NCBI GenBank assembly: GCA_022606425.2 | Contig: JAHDVF020000853.1 | Coordinates: forward strand, 558,001-622,000 | DNA: 64,000 nucleotides | DNA from: Lepidostoma basale | Taxonomy: Eukaryota; Arthropoda; Insecta; Trichoptera; Lepidostomatidae | Reading direction: 5' to 3' | Shown: positions 54,223 through 64,000 of the stretch, piece after piece | How the letters are laid out: every line of letters begins with the position of its first letter | How positions within the stretch are numbered: the first letter of the stretch is position 1 | Position numbers and translations under genes: made by a program | The notes under the pieces: model-generated | What the model was told of the DNA's origin: nothing | Database searches by the model: none | The model's input: the letters and a program-made list of their open reading frames with translations, nothing else

Positions 54223-57108
54223 TCATAACATTGATATTGCATCCCTGAGGCAACTCACACTATCACGAAATATGTCGACCTCCGAGGCGATCCGATTAAG
54301 CAATAAGATTGCCCTACCCACAGGCATTACCATTGGCAGGTTGGTTCTGCAGCGTGGCAAATAAAACAATCTGTGCTGTCTTTGACGAAGGTAATTATCA
54401 GGGACAAATAGACCTACATCACTCAGGACATCCAAGTTCTGTATACGGCCGCCAATCAGCTGAAAGAAGTGAACTCCCAAGTGAATGTTCCTCCTTCTCT
54501 CCAATGATTGGTAGCTTAGCATACCTAGCAAGAATTCAGTCGGAAAGAGCCACGGGTAATAACCGCGCTCCCTGAGGTAAAGAAAGCGCAGAAATTTTTT
54601 CTGCACTCGCTCCACCATCAGAGAATATCGGATCCCAGGCGGTGACCAAATAACGGAACTATATTCCAGCCGACTTCTTACCAGGGAATTATACAACACC
54701 CGAAGTACCTGTGTGTTCGAAAATATCTTGGCATTCCTGAAAACAAATCCAAGCATTTTAATGGAACTATTACATAGAGCAACTATGTGAAGATTGAACG
54801 ATAATTGAGCATCGAACAGAACACCGAGATCTCTGGATGTAGAAGCTCTTTCAAGCTGTACCCCATCCATAAGATAGCGAAAGTATAATGTTTTCGATGC
54901 CCGTGTGTATGACATAACAAAGCACTTGGAGACGTTGAAGAATAATTTGTTACGTTTACTCCATTGGGTTATGCTCTGAATGTCACACTGAAGCTTCAAG
55001 CAATCTGAGGGATTCTCTATTTCAGAGAAAACTTTTATGTCATCAGCAAATAATAAAAAATTTGAAAACTTTATTTCGTTAGAAATATCATTTATGAATA
55101 TCGTGAAAAGCAATGGTCCTAAATTAGACCCTTGTGGCACCCCTGATGAGGTGTGAAAGGCTGAAGACTGAAAAAGTCCATATGACACATATTGTTTTCG
55201 AGATGTTAGATAGCTAGAGAAAAGCTTGAGCAGATTGTCACTAAAGCCAATCCTTTGAAGCTTTCGAAGCAAAAGTTGGTGGTCCACCTTATCAAACGCT
55301 TTTGAAAAATCGCTATACGAGCAGTCGACTTGTGCACCTTTATCAAGGCACTTAGTGACAAAGTTCGTAAATACCATCAAATTTGTAATGGTTGAACGCC
55401 CTGATCTGAATCCATGCTGTTCATTAATTATGAATGGTTCTATCTTTGGGTTAATAAAATGATGTATTAACGCCTCAAATACATTCGCAGGTGTAGATAA
55501 AATTGCTACAGGTCGATAATTTTCAACACATGATTTTGTGCCTTTCTTGAAAACTGGAGAGATTTTAGAAATCTTCCAAAGTTCCGGAAAGACACCCGTT
55601 TGTAGCGATCGATTAAATATAATGGACAGTGGTTTTTTGAAAATGTGGTTGCAACCTTTTAATATAAAGGTTGGAACAAAATCTGGACCTAATGAATTCG
55701 TGTTTTTGAGTTGATTAATAGCCTTGAAGACTTCACATTGACTGAAAAAATCTATGGAAATATCTTGAGCGCCCTGAGTCGTATTCTGCGAATCAGCATG
55801 GACTGCCTCATTTGATGGAGTACTGAACACAGATTTAAAATGTTCAGCGAACGCATTCACAACTTCTCTATTGTGAACCTCTTGACCTTGCCACGTCATT
55901 GTATCAATAACACCACCATCATGGCGTTTGGAGTCTATATATTTCCAAAAATCATTGGGATTTCTCAAGATATCGGCTCCAATGTTGGATATATATGATT
56001 TGAAAGAAGATCTCATTTTACATTTTACCGTAGCTCGAAGACTACTAAAGAGAGTGTAGTAATGTGAATTACCAGAAGACTTCCACTTTTTGTGGTAACT
56101 ATGTTTCATTCTGATGTCACTGATAATATCTCGAGTGAACCACCTCGGATATCGTCTATTAGTGGTAGCCGGGGGTTTCCTAGTGAAGCAATCATCAAAA
56201 CAAGAATATACAATGTCATAAAAAACTTGTACGGCCTCATTCACGTCTGTTATAGAGCGAAGTTGATCCCAGTTTGCCTGAAAAAGTGCATCATAGAGGA
56301 AACTGAAATCACCATTGGAAAAATTCCAGCCCCTTCATGATACCGTGTCCGCAGTAGGGACCCTAGAATGTGGTCTTGAAGTCTCTATAATCAAGTCAAA
56401 ATTTAATGCAGGATGGTAAGAGTCCTTTTTCGTGAGGGGAGATTCGCCTCGAGAAACGGATACCGGATCTGTCGAAAATATTAAATCAAGTATTCTTTGT
56501 TTGGTATTCAGAATGCCATTGCACTGGACGAGTCCCAGCACCGAACACATAAAAGAGATCTCCTCATCGACATCCCTGCTCTGTGCCGAGTACAAATTAA
56601 AATCGCCCAGTAAAATGACACGCTTATCCCCAATTATTAGCAGATTACAAAGAATCTTATTAAAAAATAATCTATAAGACTCTAAAGAACTCTGAGGAGG
56701 AAAATATATTACGCATATGTAAACTATCCTGCCTCTATATGTGAGCTTAAGCCAAAGATCTTCATTGACCGTTTCCAACATAGAAAATGTCTGGATATCC
56801 ATAGATTGTCCGTGTCTCACGGCCAACAAACACCCCCCACCCTGCCTGTGAGCACTACAAGAGGACGCGCGATCTCTCCTAAACACAATAAAATCCGACG
56901 TGAATAGTTCCGAGCTCAAAACGCTATCACTAAGCCACGTCTCGGTCAAACATATTATATCAAAATCACATCCTGCTACCTCATTGTATTTATTGTGCGT
57001 CCTCCGGTGAATTTGATATTTAACCCTCGTGCGTTTTGATAAAAACATTTTAATGAAGAGGAACAAGAGACAGGGGGAACAATACTGGCCTCGCTTGTGT
57101 CTAGTCAT
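54223..57108 (-). pseudogene. Jockey-like ORF2: endonuclease and reverse transcriptase
   Basis: 962 codons from ATG 57106-57108 to a TAA at 54223, interrupted by a single in-frame TGA (56335-56337). The APE-type endonuclease shows ICLTETWL, RQGGGCLLAV, VYICVIYFPP, LLGDFNLY, LDLIFS and SYHPALNF. Its first 40 codons are out of phase: the second frame reads CFYQNARGLNIKFTG, so there is a frameshift near codon 30-45. The reverse transcriptase shows NYRPVAILS, GFRSGRSTI, motif A SYSDFSKAFDKVDH, motif B SGVPQGSNLGP and FADD (55039-55050), and is intact to the end. The protein would nick target DNA and copy its own RNA there. The copy looks recently active but now dead. Clade assigned by resemblance only. 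Confidence 0.85.
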
Positions 57109-57563
57109 TTGACTTTAGGCAAGTGCGGAGTTACCACCCTATTATCCCATTCCTTAACATATGAATGACGTGGCCAATGACAGGGCTTTAAAACTTCACC
57201 AACAATTTCTGAAGGAATACCCAATTTGAACGAGGCATAATCTCCCCTCGACTTGATTTTGAAGACCTTGAATGCGGCCGTACTGACAATCGAGGTAAGG
57301 TATTTGATAAGGTCATCTGCTGTGGTATCCTTGTGCAGGGGGTAGAGGTGATAAAATGTAATTTTTTTGTTTACTGAAACGTCATCTCTGCGAAGTTTAC
57401 CGCGCACCACATGACCTCTGCGGGTTCCCTTCGCCACTTTCCAATCTTCCGCCACAGTCGTAGGTGTCGAGGCCGTTTCCGTGGATTCCAGGGTCTCCGA
57501 TGGCTGGTCCTGGTTGGGCTCAGAAGGGCACGTTTCTGGAGAGGAGCGCTGGGAGTTGGCCAA
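57105..57563 (-). pseudogene. Jockey-like ORF1 fragment (gag-like C-terminus)
   Basis: 153 codons open from a TTG (57561-57563), with no ATG here, to TGA at 57105-57107. The N-terminal part is Ser, Pro and Glu rich; the C-terminal part (KKITFYHLYPLHKD, KVFKIKSRGDYASFKLGI, WDNRVVTPHLPK) resembles the C-terminal domain of insect non-LTR ORF1 proteins, which bind the element RNA. A stop lies 14 codons upstream, so the 5' portion of ORF1 is missing. Overlaps ORF2 by four bases. Confidence 0.7.
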
Positions 57564-57644
57564 TGGAGTTGGAGTCTTATACTTGTAATACAGCTATATG
57601 TCGGACTCCTGCTCCAATTTGGATTGTGCCTTATATTAATAATT

Positions 57645-58205
57645 TAGCAGCTGATCAGCTCCAGACCGGTTCTATATTTTAAGCATTTCCCTCATAGATA
57701 TCGCATGTCTGCAAAAATGATCGCTTTTCTCGCTACTCACTTATTCTATTATTCTATCAGCCCCAACCAACCCAACCCCACCCGCGTTTCCTTGCAATAT
57801 TATTTATTAAAAATGTAAACTGTATTAACAATCCAATTTAATCTCTTCACTCAGAAGTTAAAACCATTTTTAGTCATTACAAGCCCAACGTAAATGTATC
57901 TTGTTTCTTGAACAATTACATGTAACATATATACAATATAATACAAAAATAACATGAAATGTTTATTTTCAAGAAGTTTTAAAATATTTATAGGAGTGAC
58001 AAGTTTTGGCTCACTAGATTACTAGACTAGGCATCCAGAATTAATACTTACTATTTAGTATGAATTTTTACGCAAGTGTTAAAAAGTTTAAGGTGTCTGA
58101 CATAGCTACCGAAATTATTATTTACTGGCAACTCAGACACGAGCCAGATTCTTTGGTTTAACCATCAGACTATACATTTAAATGTTTCTTTTTTTATATA
58201 CTTAG
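57645..58205. other. No feature seen
   Basis: AT-rich. A remnant of the UUGAUAA family (tttcaagaagttttaaaatatttataggagtgac) sits at about 57968-58015. Confidence 0.35.
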
Positions 58206-58209
58206 TATA

Positions 58210-58352
58210 CAAAACTGGCTGACGAACATCCGAGAGTGGACAGGGCTGATGACCGTGGGGGAGCTGTTCCGAGCTGCCCAGGACAGGGAGGCCTACTCAA
58301 GGGTGATAGTCAACTTTGCGGAGACCTGACAGGGCACGGAAAGAAGAAGAAT
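58210..58352 (+). mobile_element. RTE-C 3' terminus
   Basis: Encodes LTNIREWTGLMTVGELFRAA and QDREAYSRVIVNF, then acctgacagggcacggaaag and aagaagaa. Confidence 0.7.
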
Positions 58353-58359
58353 TATACAA

Positions 58360-58570
58360 AACTCAATTTATTAATTTTTTTAAAATTAAATACCAAAAAT
58401 GTTTTGGACTGACACGAACTTCATCAGTGATATTATATGAATATAAATATATAAAATATTACAATTTTTTTTTCAAATGGGACATTCGACATCGATTGTT
58501 TTGACAGATGTTAAAATCATTTATTTTGGAACGTTTATGCTATTGGTATAACAAATAATACGAATAAATT
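58360..58570 (-). repeat. Decayed relative of the hammerhead repeat at 25560-25760
   Basis: Minus strand 58427-58401: CUGAUGA, AGUUCGUGUCAGUCC, AAAAC (GAAAC with one change). The downstream block tttattttggaacgtttatgc and tataacaaataat matches 25715-25755. Confidence 0.55.
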
Positions 58571-58579
58571 TCAAATAAT

Positions 58580-59265
58580 AATTAAATATTGGGGTTCAGG
58601 TATTAACTTAAAACAAAGGAAATAAATCAAAGATTGGACTTGGATTTTTTTTATTTTTAATAGTTTTTTTAATTAAAAAAATTTCGAGATTGTTCGAGGA
58701 ATATTTCTATTATTTACGTTCAAAATTTCAACCGGATTATCTTTATTTTAATAGAAGAAATAATACATTTAAATTTCATTTTGTTAGAGTTACATGCTAT
58801 TTAAATCATCATTATCATCATCATTCGAATCACGTTTAGAAAAAAACTCAATATACTGGGTCTTAAAAGGATAAAATATTGAAGTGTAAATAACTACACA
58901 CTTATTTGACAGCGTGTTGACTCAGCGAAACATGTAGGTGTATTACAATATTATCTAGGTCCCTCGCGAGGTCTGGTATACGGATGAAGAAATAAAGCAA
59001 TATTTTTTAAAGTGCTTACCCGAGACATGGAAATGTTGCTGAAGTGGGTAAATACAATTCCAGAGCATTAATAAAGTAGTCAAAATCGACCTAGACAGAG
59101 AAGTTGGAAAGGTTTCCGTGAGTCCATGGCTCAATGTACAAAGGTTTCCGTGAGTCCATACTCAATGGTTTGACAAGGCGTATAGACGATTTTAGCGCAG
59201 TCCAGACAAAATATTTTGTTGGGTCAGCCTCATACCTATATATTTTTTGTTTTTCAGTAAGAATA
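58580..59265. other. No gene seen
   Basis: AT-rich. At 58900-58950 acacacttatttgaca and gcgaaacatgtaggtgta could be a very decayed hammerhead-like repeat. A 31-bp direct repeat, ggtttccgtgagtcca, occurs at 59110 and 59142. Confidence 0.35.
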
Positions 59266-59316
59266 TTAATATTAATTTATAAGTATTTTATTTTATTTAA
59301 ATAAATGTTAAAATTA

Positions 59317-60889
59317 GATAAAAATAGTGTTTTTTCGGCATGGAACGCAATATCGTATTTTATATTGATTTATATGCGAGAGTTGTTTCGCTTAACGAGT
59401 GTTTCACATAACGAATAAGATTTTCAAACGAATTACTTTCGTTATGAGAGATTCCACTGTATATTTTTTTACCTTCAAACTATCACGTTCAGTATGTGAC
59501 CACAGATAGAAATATAAGTTTATTAGTAATATGAATTATAATTGTACAAGTATAAATCAAAGACAACAGTACATTATCTACCTAGCCACCCTAACGGAGG
59601 TAAGGAATGTGTGGAGCGATTAGTGGGGTCGCTTCAGCCACCCAGTTAGTGACCAGAGACCCCTTCAAAAATTAGTACGGATAAACCGTAATATGTTATA
59701 ATTTTGGTAAATTATTTCATTGAGATAACCACAAGTGTGTACACCAGTCTTACGCGAACGCGGGCGTCGGGAAGTATATATACTTTATTTTTCTCATTTC
59801 ATATGGTGGTTTTAACGGGTGCCATGCAATACTGCCATCTATGAAAGGGAGGAAATAAACTATATCAATAGGAAAATTAATTGTAAATCAAAGCTCCTTC
59901 TAATAGGTGGAAACTCTTATTCAATCTAAAATTATAGTGTTTTTTTAGCATTTTGTAATGTTTACCCCCCAAAATAAAACAGTATTCATTATATTTAAAT
60001 AATATGAAATCCGTTACTAAACGATATACGAGCGCGCTTCCTCTAGAACACGCTCAAATGGGATTTTCCGCACAAGACTAATACCACCAAAATTGCTACG
60101 CCATTTGGGCCTAGACAATCTTAGTGAATGTAAAATATATAAGGGATGCAGATCTATCCTTTTTGGTGAGCGACGTTAACCTGCAGTCTTTAGCCGAATT
60201 TTCTCGAGAGTCTTTTGCAGTTTCGTTTTTTATTTAATTTAATAAAGATAAGCAGAAGTAACGAACGATCAAACTGTTATATTCTGAAGTCCAAAAGAGT
60301 TGATATTTAAAATTTGTAAATAATGAAAACAATTTTTTTTTATACAAAATATCTTTATTATTATGTATTTAGTATGCTTCCACTTGTGTTTGTGTTCGAC
60401 TGGTTTCGGGAGCTTGCTGCCATCTTCTGGTACCTACACTAAAATTTATAGTTTATATAATAAATGATAGTGGTGGGGGTTAAACATTTTCCCCCTGATT
60501 CTATATAATGTCAATTCATTATGTTTTGGTTTAGTTTGTTTACTATTATATATATTAGCCATTACTAGGGTGGCTAATTTTTGAAATGATTCTATATAAT
60601 TAACATCATAAAAATCGTATATAGCCCTCATCTTATTGATTCCACTCTTCTAAAAAAACAAAAAAGAACCTTATCAATACACACATAAATTCTCATCCAC
60701 ATAACACCAATATTTCATGCAGACGTTTCCTATATATTAACGGCTTATCCAATAACCTCCCATAACGAGAGTAATTCGTTTCAGAATCTTGATCGTTATG
60801 TGAAACACTCGTTAAGCAAAATAGTTTTCCCATATGAATCAGTATAGAGTGCGATATTGCGTTCCATGCCGAAAAAACACTATTTTTCG
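59317..60889. repeat. 1.3-kb block between outward-facing pogo-like ends (copy 2)
   Basis: The ends at 59317-59460 (closing in attccactgta) and 60756-60889 mirror those at 23735-25338. The block includes gaccccttcaaaaattagta, tatatactttattttt and a CAGAAGA-family motif at 60393-60430. No ORF of note. Confidence 0.6.
60390..60430 (-). repeat. CAGAAGA-family hammerhead-like motif
   Basis: Minus strand: CAGAAGA, UGGCAGCAAGCUCCC (stem partly open), GAAAC-CA-GUC, GAACAC. Better preserved than its partner at 24247. Confidence 0.55.
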
Positions 60890-62240
60890 ACAAATAACAT
60901 TTTGTATAAATTATAATCCGCCTACAGACGTTTCCACTCAACGGAGACGAGGTTGCTTAGAGTCATGTCGGATTAAGTACTGGCAAACGAGTCAGGCAAG
61001 TTGGCACTGCTTTCCCTTCTGGACATGAGCGCTGCGTTTGACACAATTGATCACTCATATCTTATCAAACGATTAGCGATCACGTATGGTTTAAGAGTCA
61101 ATGCCATAGACCGGCTAAATTCATATCTGTCTGATCGTTCACAAGTTGTGCAGCTAGCAGGTAAAAAATCCTCATTTATTAATATCCAACCTGATGTGCC
61201 ACAAGGCTCTGTACTAGGACCAATTTTATTTATCATGTTTACGAATGACGTTGCCAAAATAATATAATCCTTTGGCCTCCTCTCACGTTGCTATGCTGAT
61301 GACCAACAACTTTGTTTTTTCTGCAACCCTGATGACACCAAACATCTTACGTCAATAACTGTCAACTGAATTGATGCCATATCTAAATGGATGGCATCAA
61401 ACAAACTTTAACTAAATCCATCCAAAGCGGAATTTCTCTGGACTGCTTCCGCAAAGTGTCAACATCTTATCGGTCATTCTTCAATTTCGACACCTGATAA
61501 TGATATCTTTCCCAAAAACTCCACAAAGCTTCTTGATGTTTATCTTGACGCAAATCTGTCTCTATAATCCCTAATTAATAACACGGTCAGCGCAAGTTTC
61601 TTCCCCATGACACTTTCATAACTCCTGTAAATTCCTTCGGTGTGTCACGACTTGACTATTGTAATGGAATTTATGCAAACATTCCAAAACAACAATTAAA
61701 CAAACTACAATATGCGTTCAAAGCAGCAGCAAGACTCGTTAAAGGCATTCCAACAAAGTCCCATATAACACAACATCTCAAAGAACTTCACTGGCTTAAG
61801 AGTCTAGAAAGAATCTAGTATAAACCCTGCTGGACAACCTTCAAAGTGCTACATGGAATGGCTCTAAATTATATATCCAAACTCTGTATAACGGACAGCC
61901 TAAATCCACACTTCGCTCGGTGAGCTCCTTGGCAATAGGAAGATTAGTTGAGCCAAAGCGTTGCCCTAGTACAAATTTTGGGGATCGAGCGTTTGCGGTA
62001 GCCGGTCCATCAGCTTGGAACAATCTTCCTTTACACCTCAGATGCATAAAAAATGATCCGACAGACTTCAGATCTAAGCTGAAAACCCACATTTTCATAT
62101 TTCATACCCAATTTAAAACTTGCATATTTTGTTACTTTCTAATCGATCGCGAATATCAATCAGATGCAGCGTTCACATTTAGATTTAAAACACGTCTTAA
62201 TGCGCCCCTGAGGTGATTACTATTATTATTTATTAGCATA
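60890..62240 (+). mobile_element. CR1/L2-like retrotransposon 3' part (copy 2)
   Basis: Encodes in order RRFHSTETRLLRVMS-like fingers, LDMSAAFDTIDHSYLIKRL (motif A), SYLSDRSQVVQLAG, DVPQGSVLGPILFIMF (motif B), a frameshift, then CYADDQQLCFF (YADD, about 61290-61322), ISKWMASNKL, KLQYAFKAAARLVKG, HLKELHWLKSLER and GDRAFAVAGPSAWNNLPL. Ends in a TTA-rich tail (about 62215-62260). Several stops; not functional. Part of the inverted composite pair. Confidence 0.75.
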
Positions 62241-62259
62241 TTATTATTATTATTTATTA

Positions 62260-62800
62260 TAACATTTAAGCACACTTAAGTTTAACCCAATTGAATATTA
62301 ACTGCGTCGATCCCGCAATGTCCAGCGCATGGCCTATGAATAATGCTATTTTATGCACGAATCGCACGTTACACAACATATGAAATCGTGATGGTAAATA
62401 ATTCTTAAAAAATCAGTTCTTGAAATATGTGGATACGATAAGACTTTTTAAAATGACAAGTCATTATTATTCTAATTTAAATAGAAGAAGTACGAAGGTT
62501 CGACTAACTTATTTGTGACTTGTATGTGCATCTATCACACATTAAATAATCTGTCGAAATTTCATTATTTTAATTTGAAAAAATTGAGACTAAGTTATAT
62601 AAAGACATTATAATATGTTATAAAGTCTTATTTTTCTTCTTATAAATATAGCCTTTAGGTATTAGGTATGGCCTTGCATAAATTTTAATGTGAACCGTAT
62701 TCTAACTTTTCAGATATTTTAAACAGGTACAAATTGTTCAGCGGCACTTTTCCGAAACTAGGAAAACTTATTTAAAAAATTAATAAACATATAGATCAAC
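62260..62800. other. No feature seen
   Basis: AT-rich spacer. Confidence 0.4.
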
Positions 62801-62809
62801 AGGGTTGCG

Positions 62810-63130
62810 TAATGTTCCCGTGGTTATTTGATATATTTATGGAAAAGTGTATGAATGAGCTGAAAGGGTTGGATATAGGTGCCAGAATGAGCAGAGTGTC
62901 AGTAAGCTGTCTCTTGTATGCGGATGACGCTGTCCTACTTGTAGACAACGAGCATGAACTACAAGTCCTTGTGAATTGTATGTATGAGGTATGCATGCGA
63001 AATGATCTGATGATGAATGTTAATAAGTCCAAGATAATGATTTTTGAAAAAGAAGAAATCATGACAGTCTGCAACTTTAGCGTGAATGGTGAAAAATTGG
63101 AGGAAGTAGATGAGTTCGTGTATTTATGTG
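62810..63130 (+). mobile_element. RTE-A RT fragment with YADD
   Basis: Open frame: MFPWLFDIFMEKCMNEL, SCLLYADDAVLLVD (motif C), LQVLVNCMYEVC, MMNVNKSKIMIFEKEE and DEFVYL, then an abrupt junction to unrelated RTE sequence at about 63128. Overlaps in family coordinates with 51178 and 6600. Confidence 0.75.
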
Positions 63131-63131
63131 T

Positions 63132-63445
63132 CTTGGTCTTGTGCCTTTCGCATCCAATCACCGGCAATTCTTCGAATATCATCGGACCATCGTGTGGGTC
63201 TCCCTCTGTTTCTTTTATCTTTGCGGGATCTCCACTCCACCACCCTTCTGGTCCATCTATCGTTCACGAATCTGGCAACATGTCCCACAAATGACCATTT
63301 AAGCTTAGCTACCCTTTCAACGACATATATTACTCCCGACCTTCTACGTATTTCAGTATTCCTTATTATCTGTGCTACACGGAGTCTTCTTATTGTCGAC
63401 TTGGTGAGGGTTTGCGTTTCTGCTCAACCTTTCTTTTAATATTCA
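63132..63445 (-). mobile_element. RTE-like fragment, same family as 46655-46930
   Basis: The minus strand encodes RRSGVIYVVERVAKLKWSF-like residues, GHVARFVNDRWTRRVV, RWSDDIRRIAGDWMRKAQD. Its 3' end is missing at the junction with the preceding RTE-A piece. Confidence 0.65.
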
Positions 63446-63449
63446 TCTC

Positions 63450-63655
63450 GACTCGTCTATTCTTTCAAAAGACTCTAGACTAGGAATTGTAGACAGCTTA
63501 CTAACACTTAGCTCATTTTAGCGCCTGTATCCAACTCTTTCATGTCTTTCATACATTGTCCATACTTAGATTCAACAACCACGGGTACGCAACTCAAACC
63601 TGTTTGACACCTTTGTTCATATAAAACCAAGCTGCATGATCTCCATTTAGGCTTA
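63450..63655. other. Unrecognised spacer
   Basis: No clear coding or repeat signal, though it may be further decayed RTE sequence. Confidence 0.3.
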
Positions 63656-63659
63656 AAAC

Positions 63660-63925
63660 GCTTCTTTTTCTTCTTCAACTTGCTGTAGACTCGAGAATCT
63701 GTTGCTACAGTATTTTCCTCGTGTGATGCTATCTAACCATTGTTTTGGGGATCTCGCTGGTGGGCGCTGTCTGTCTAGAATTCCATGCAGAGTTACGTGT
63801 GGTATTCGTATGGGATTCATTATCTGTACATGTTGGTATTAGTACCTACCATCGACGCTGTCGCTTCCATCTGACCACATCTTGAATCTCACAGGCCTTT
63901 CGGATTGTGATAACATAGTTATATT
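63660..63925 (-). mobile_element. RTE-D-like 3' fragment
   Basis: The minus strand encodes ITIRKACEIQDVVRWK, RQRR, then TNMYR and, frameshifted, a HTNTTRNSA segment and a lysine-rich aagaagaaaaag tail. Corresponds to the 45880-46200 region. Confidence 0.5.
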
Positions 63926-64000
63926 ATATAGTGGCAGCGGTAAGAGCAAAATAATTACAGATGATTCTCGAGGCCATTTGTACCATAAAGCACGACACGA
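63926..64000. other. Window end, nothing recognised
   Basis: Too short to interpret. Confidence 0.4.

Larger units (their letters stand above)
54080..57640 (-). mobile_element. Jockey-like non-LTR retrotransposon, nearly full-length
   Basis: Reading right to left: the C-terminal part of ORF1 (57563-57105), ORF2 (57108-54223), a short 3' UTR and a terminus of aaatgaaatgaaatg units near 54085-54110. ORF1 and ORF2 overlap by ATGA (57105-57108), the arrangement of termination-reinitiation in several non-LTR groups. 5' truncated or shortened within ORF1. Relatives lie at 6286, 39040, 40905 and 41690, the last almost identical at its 3' end. Confidence 0.85.
59270..62240 (+). repeat. Composite 2.97-kb repeat, inverted relative to 22537-25385
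   Basis: Contains, in order: an AT-rich flank, a pogo-like end (59317-59460), the 1.3-kb block, a second pogo-like end (60756-60889) and the CR1/L2-like fragment. Longer than the other copy mainly because the CR1/L2-like part has fewer internal deletions. Confidence 0.8.

Noticed and set aside
57411..57682. Plus-strand ORFs over the Jockey-like ORF1
   Set aside because: Antisense shadows of ORF1 on the minus strand.
58900..58955. Possible hammerhead-like repeat with gcgaaacatgt
   Set aside because: The heptamer and stem II are too decayed to call; noted only in the spacer entry.

Overview
This window reads as AT-rich, non-coding nuclear DNA of an insect. A moth or related group is possible, because reverse transcriptases ending in the same protein signature are familiar from lepidopteran genomes, but this is recognition from memory and not proven. 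There are no operons, rRNA, tRNA genes or CRISPR arrays. The sequence is almost entirely transposable-element debris plus a few nearly intact elements.

The only good candidate for a host gene is on the minus strand. An 18-codon first coding exon (49609-49662) ends exactly at a GGG|GTAAGT donor and lies below a GC-rich, promoter-like block (about 49740-49975). If real, much of the left 49 kb would be its first intron.

Mobile elements by region: 0.4-1.5 kb, 119-bp tandem repeats and a 277-bp-arm foldback; 3.2-4.6 kb, an RTE-like fragment with a 5' inversion and an inverted-repeat element with a canonical hammerhead core in each arm; 8.2-9.5 kb, a mariner with perfect 30-bp TIRs and one frameshift; 22.5-25.4 kb and 59.3-62.2 kb, two inverted copies of one composite (CR1/L2-like RT plus a 1.3-kb block between outward-facing pogo-like ends); 30.4 kb, a small MITE with TAA duplications; 38.3-38.65 kb, a hAT-type MITE with 8-bp duplications; 54.1-57.6 kb, a nearly full-length Jockey-like element on the minus strand with one in-frame stop. 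About twenty fragments of one RTE-like family (called RTE-A here) are scattered on both strands, together with several other RTE-like 3' ends.

The most interesting signal is a set of about nine short dispersed, usually palindromic repeat families that share a hammerhead-ribozyme layout: a CUGANGA-like core, a 3-7 bp stem II, then GAAAC-NN-GUH (a two-base-pair stem III). Several cores are canonical. Three families instead carry the variants UUGAUAA, CAGAAGA or CUGUCGA in several copies. UUGAUAA changes C3 and G8 together, which would keep the C3-G8 pairing position as U-A. Whether any of these cleave cannot be settled from sequence alone.
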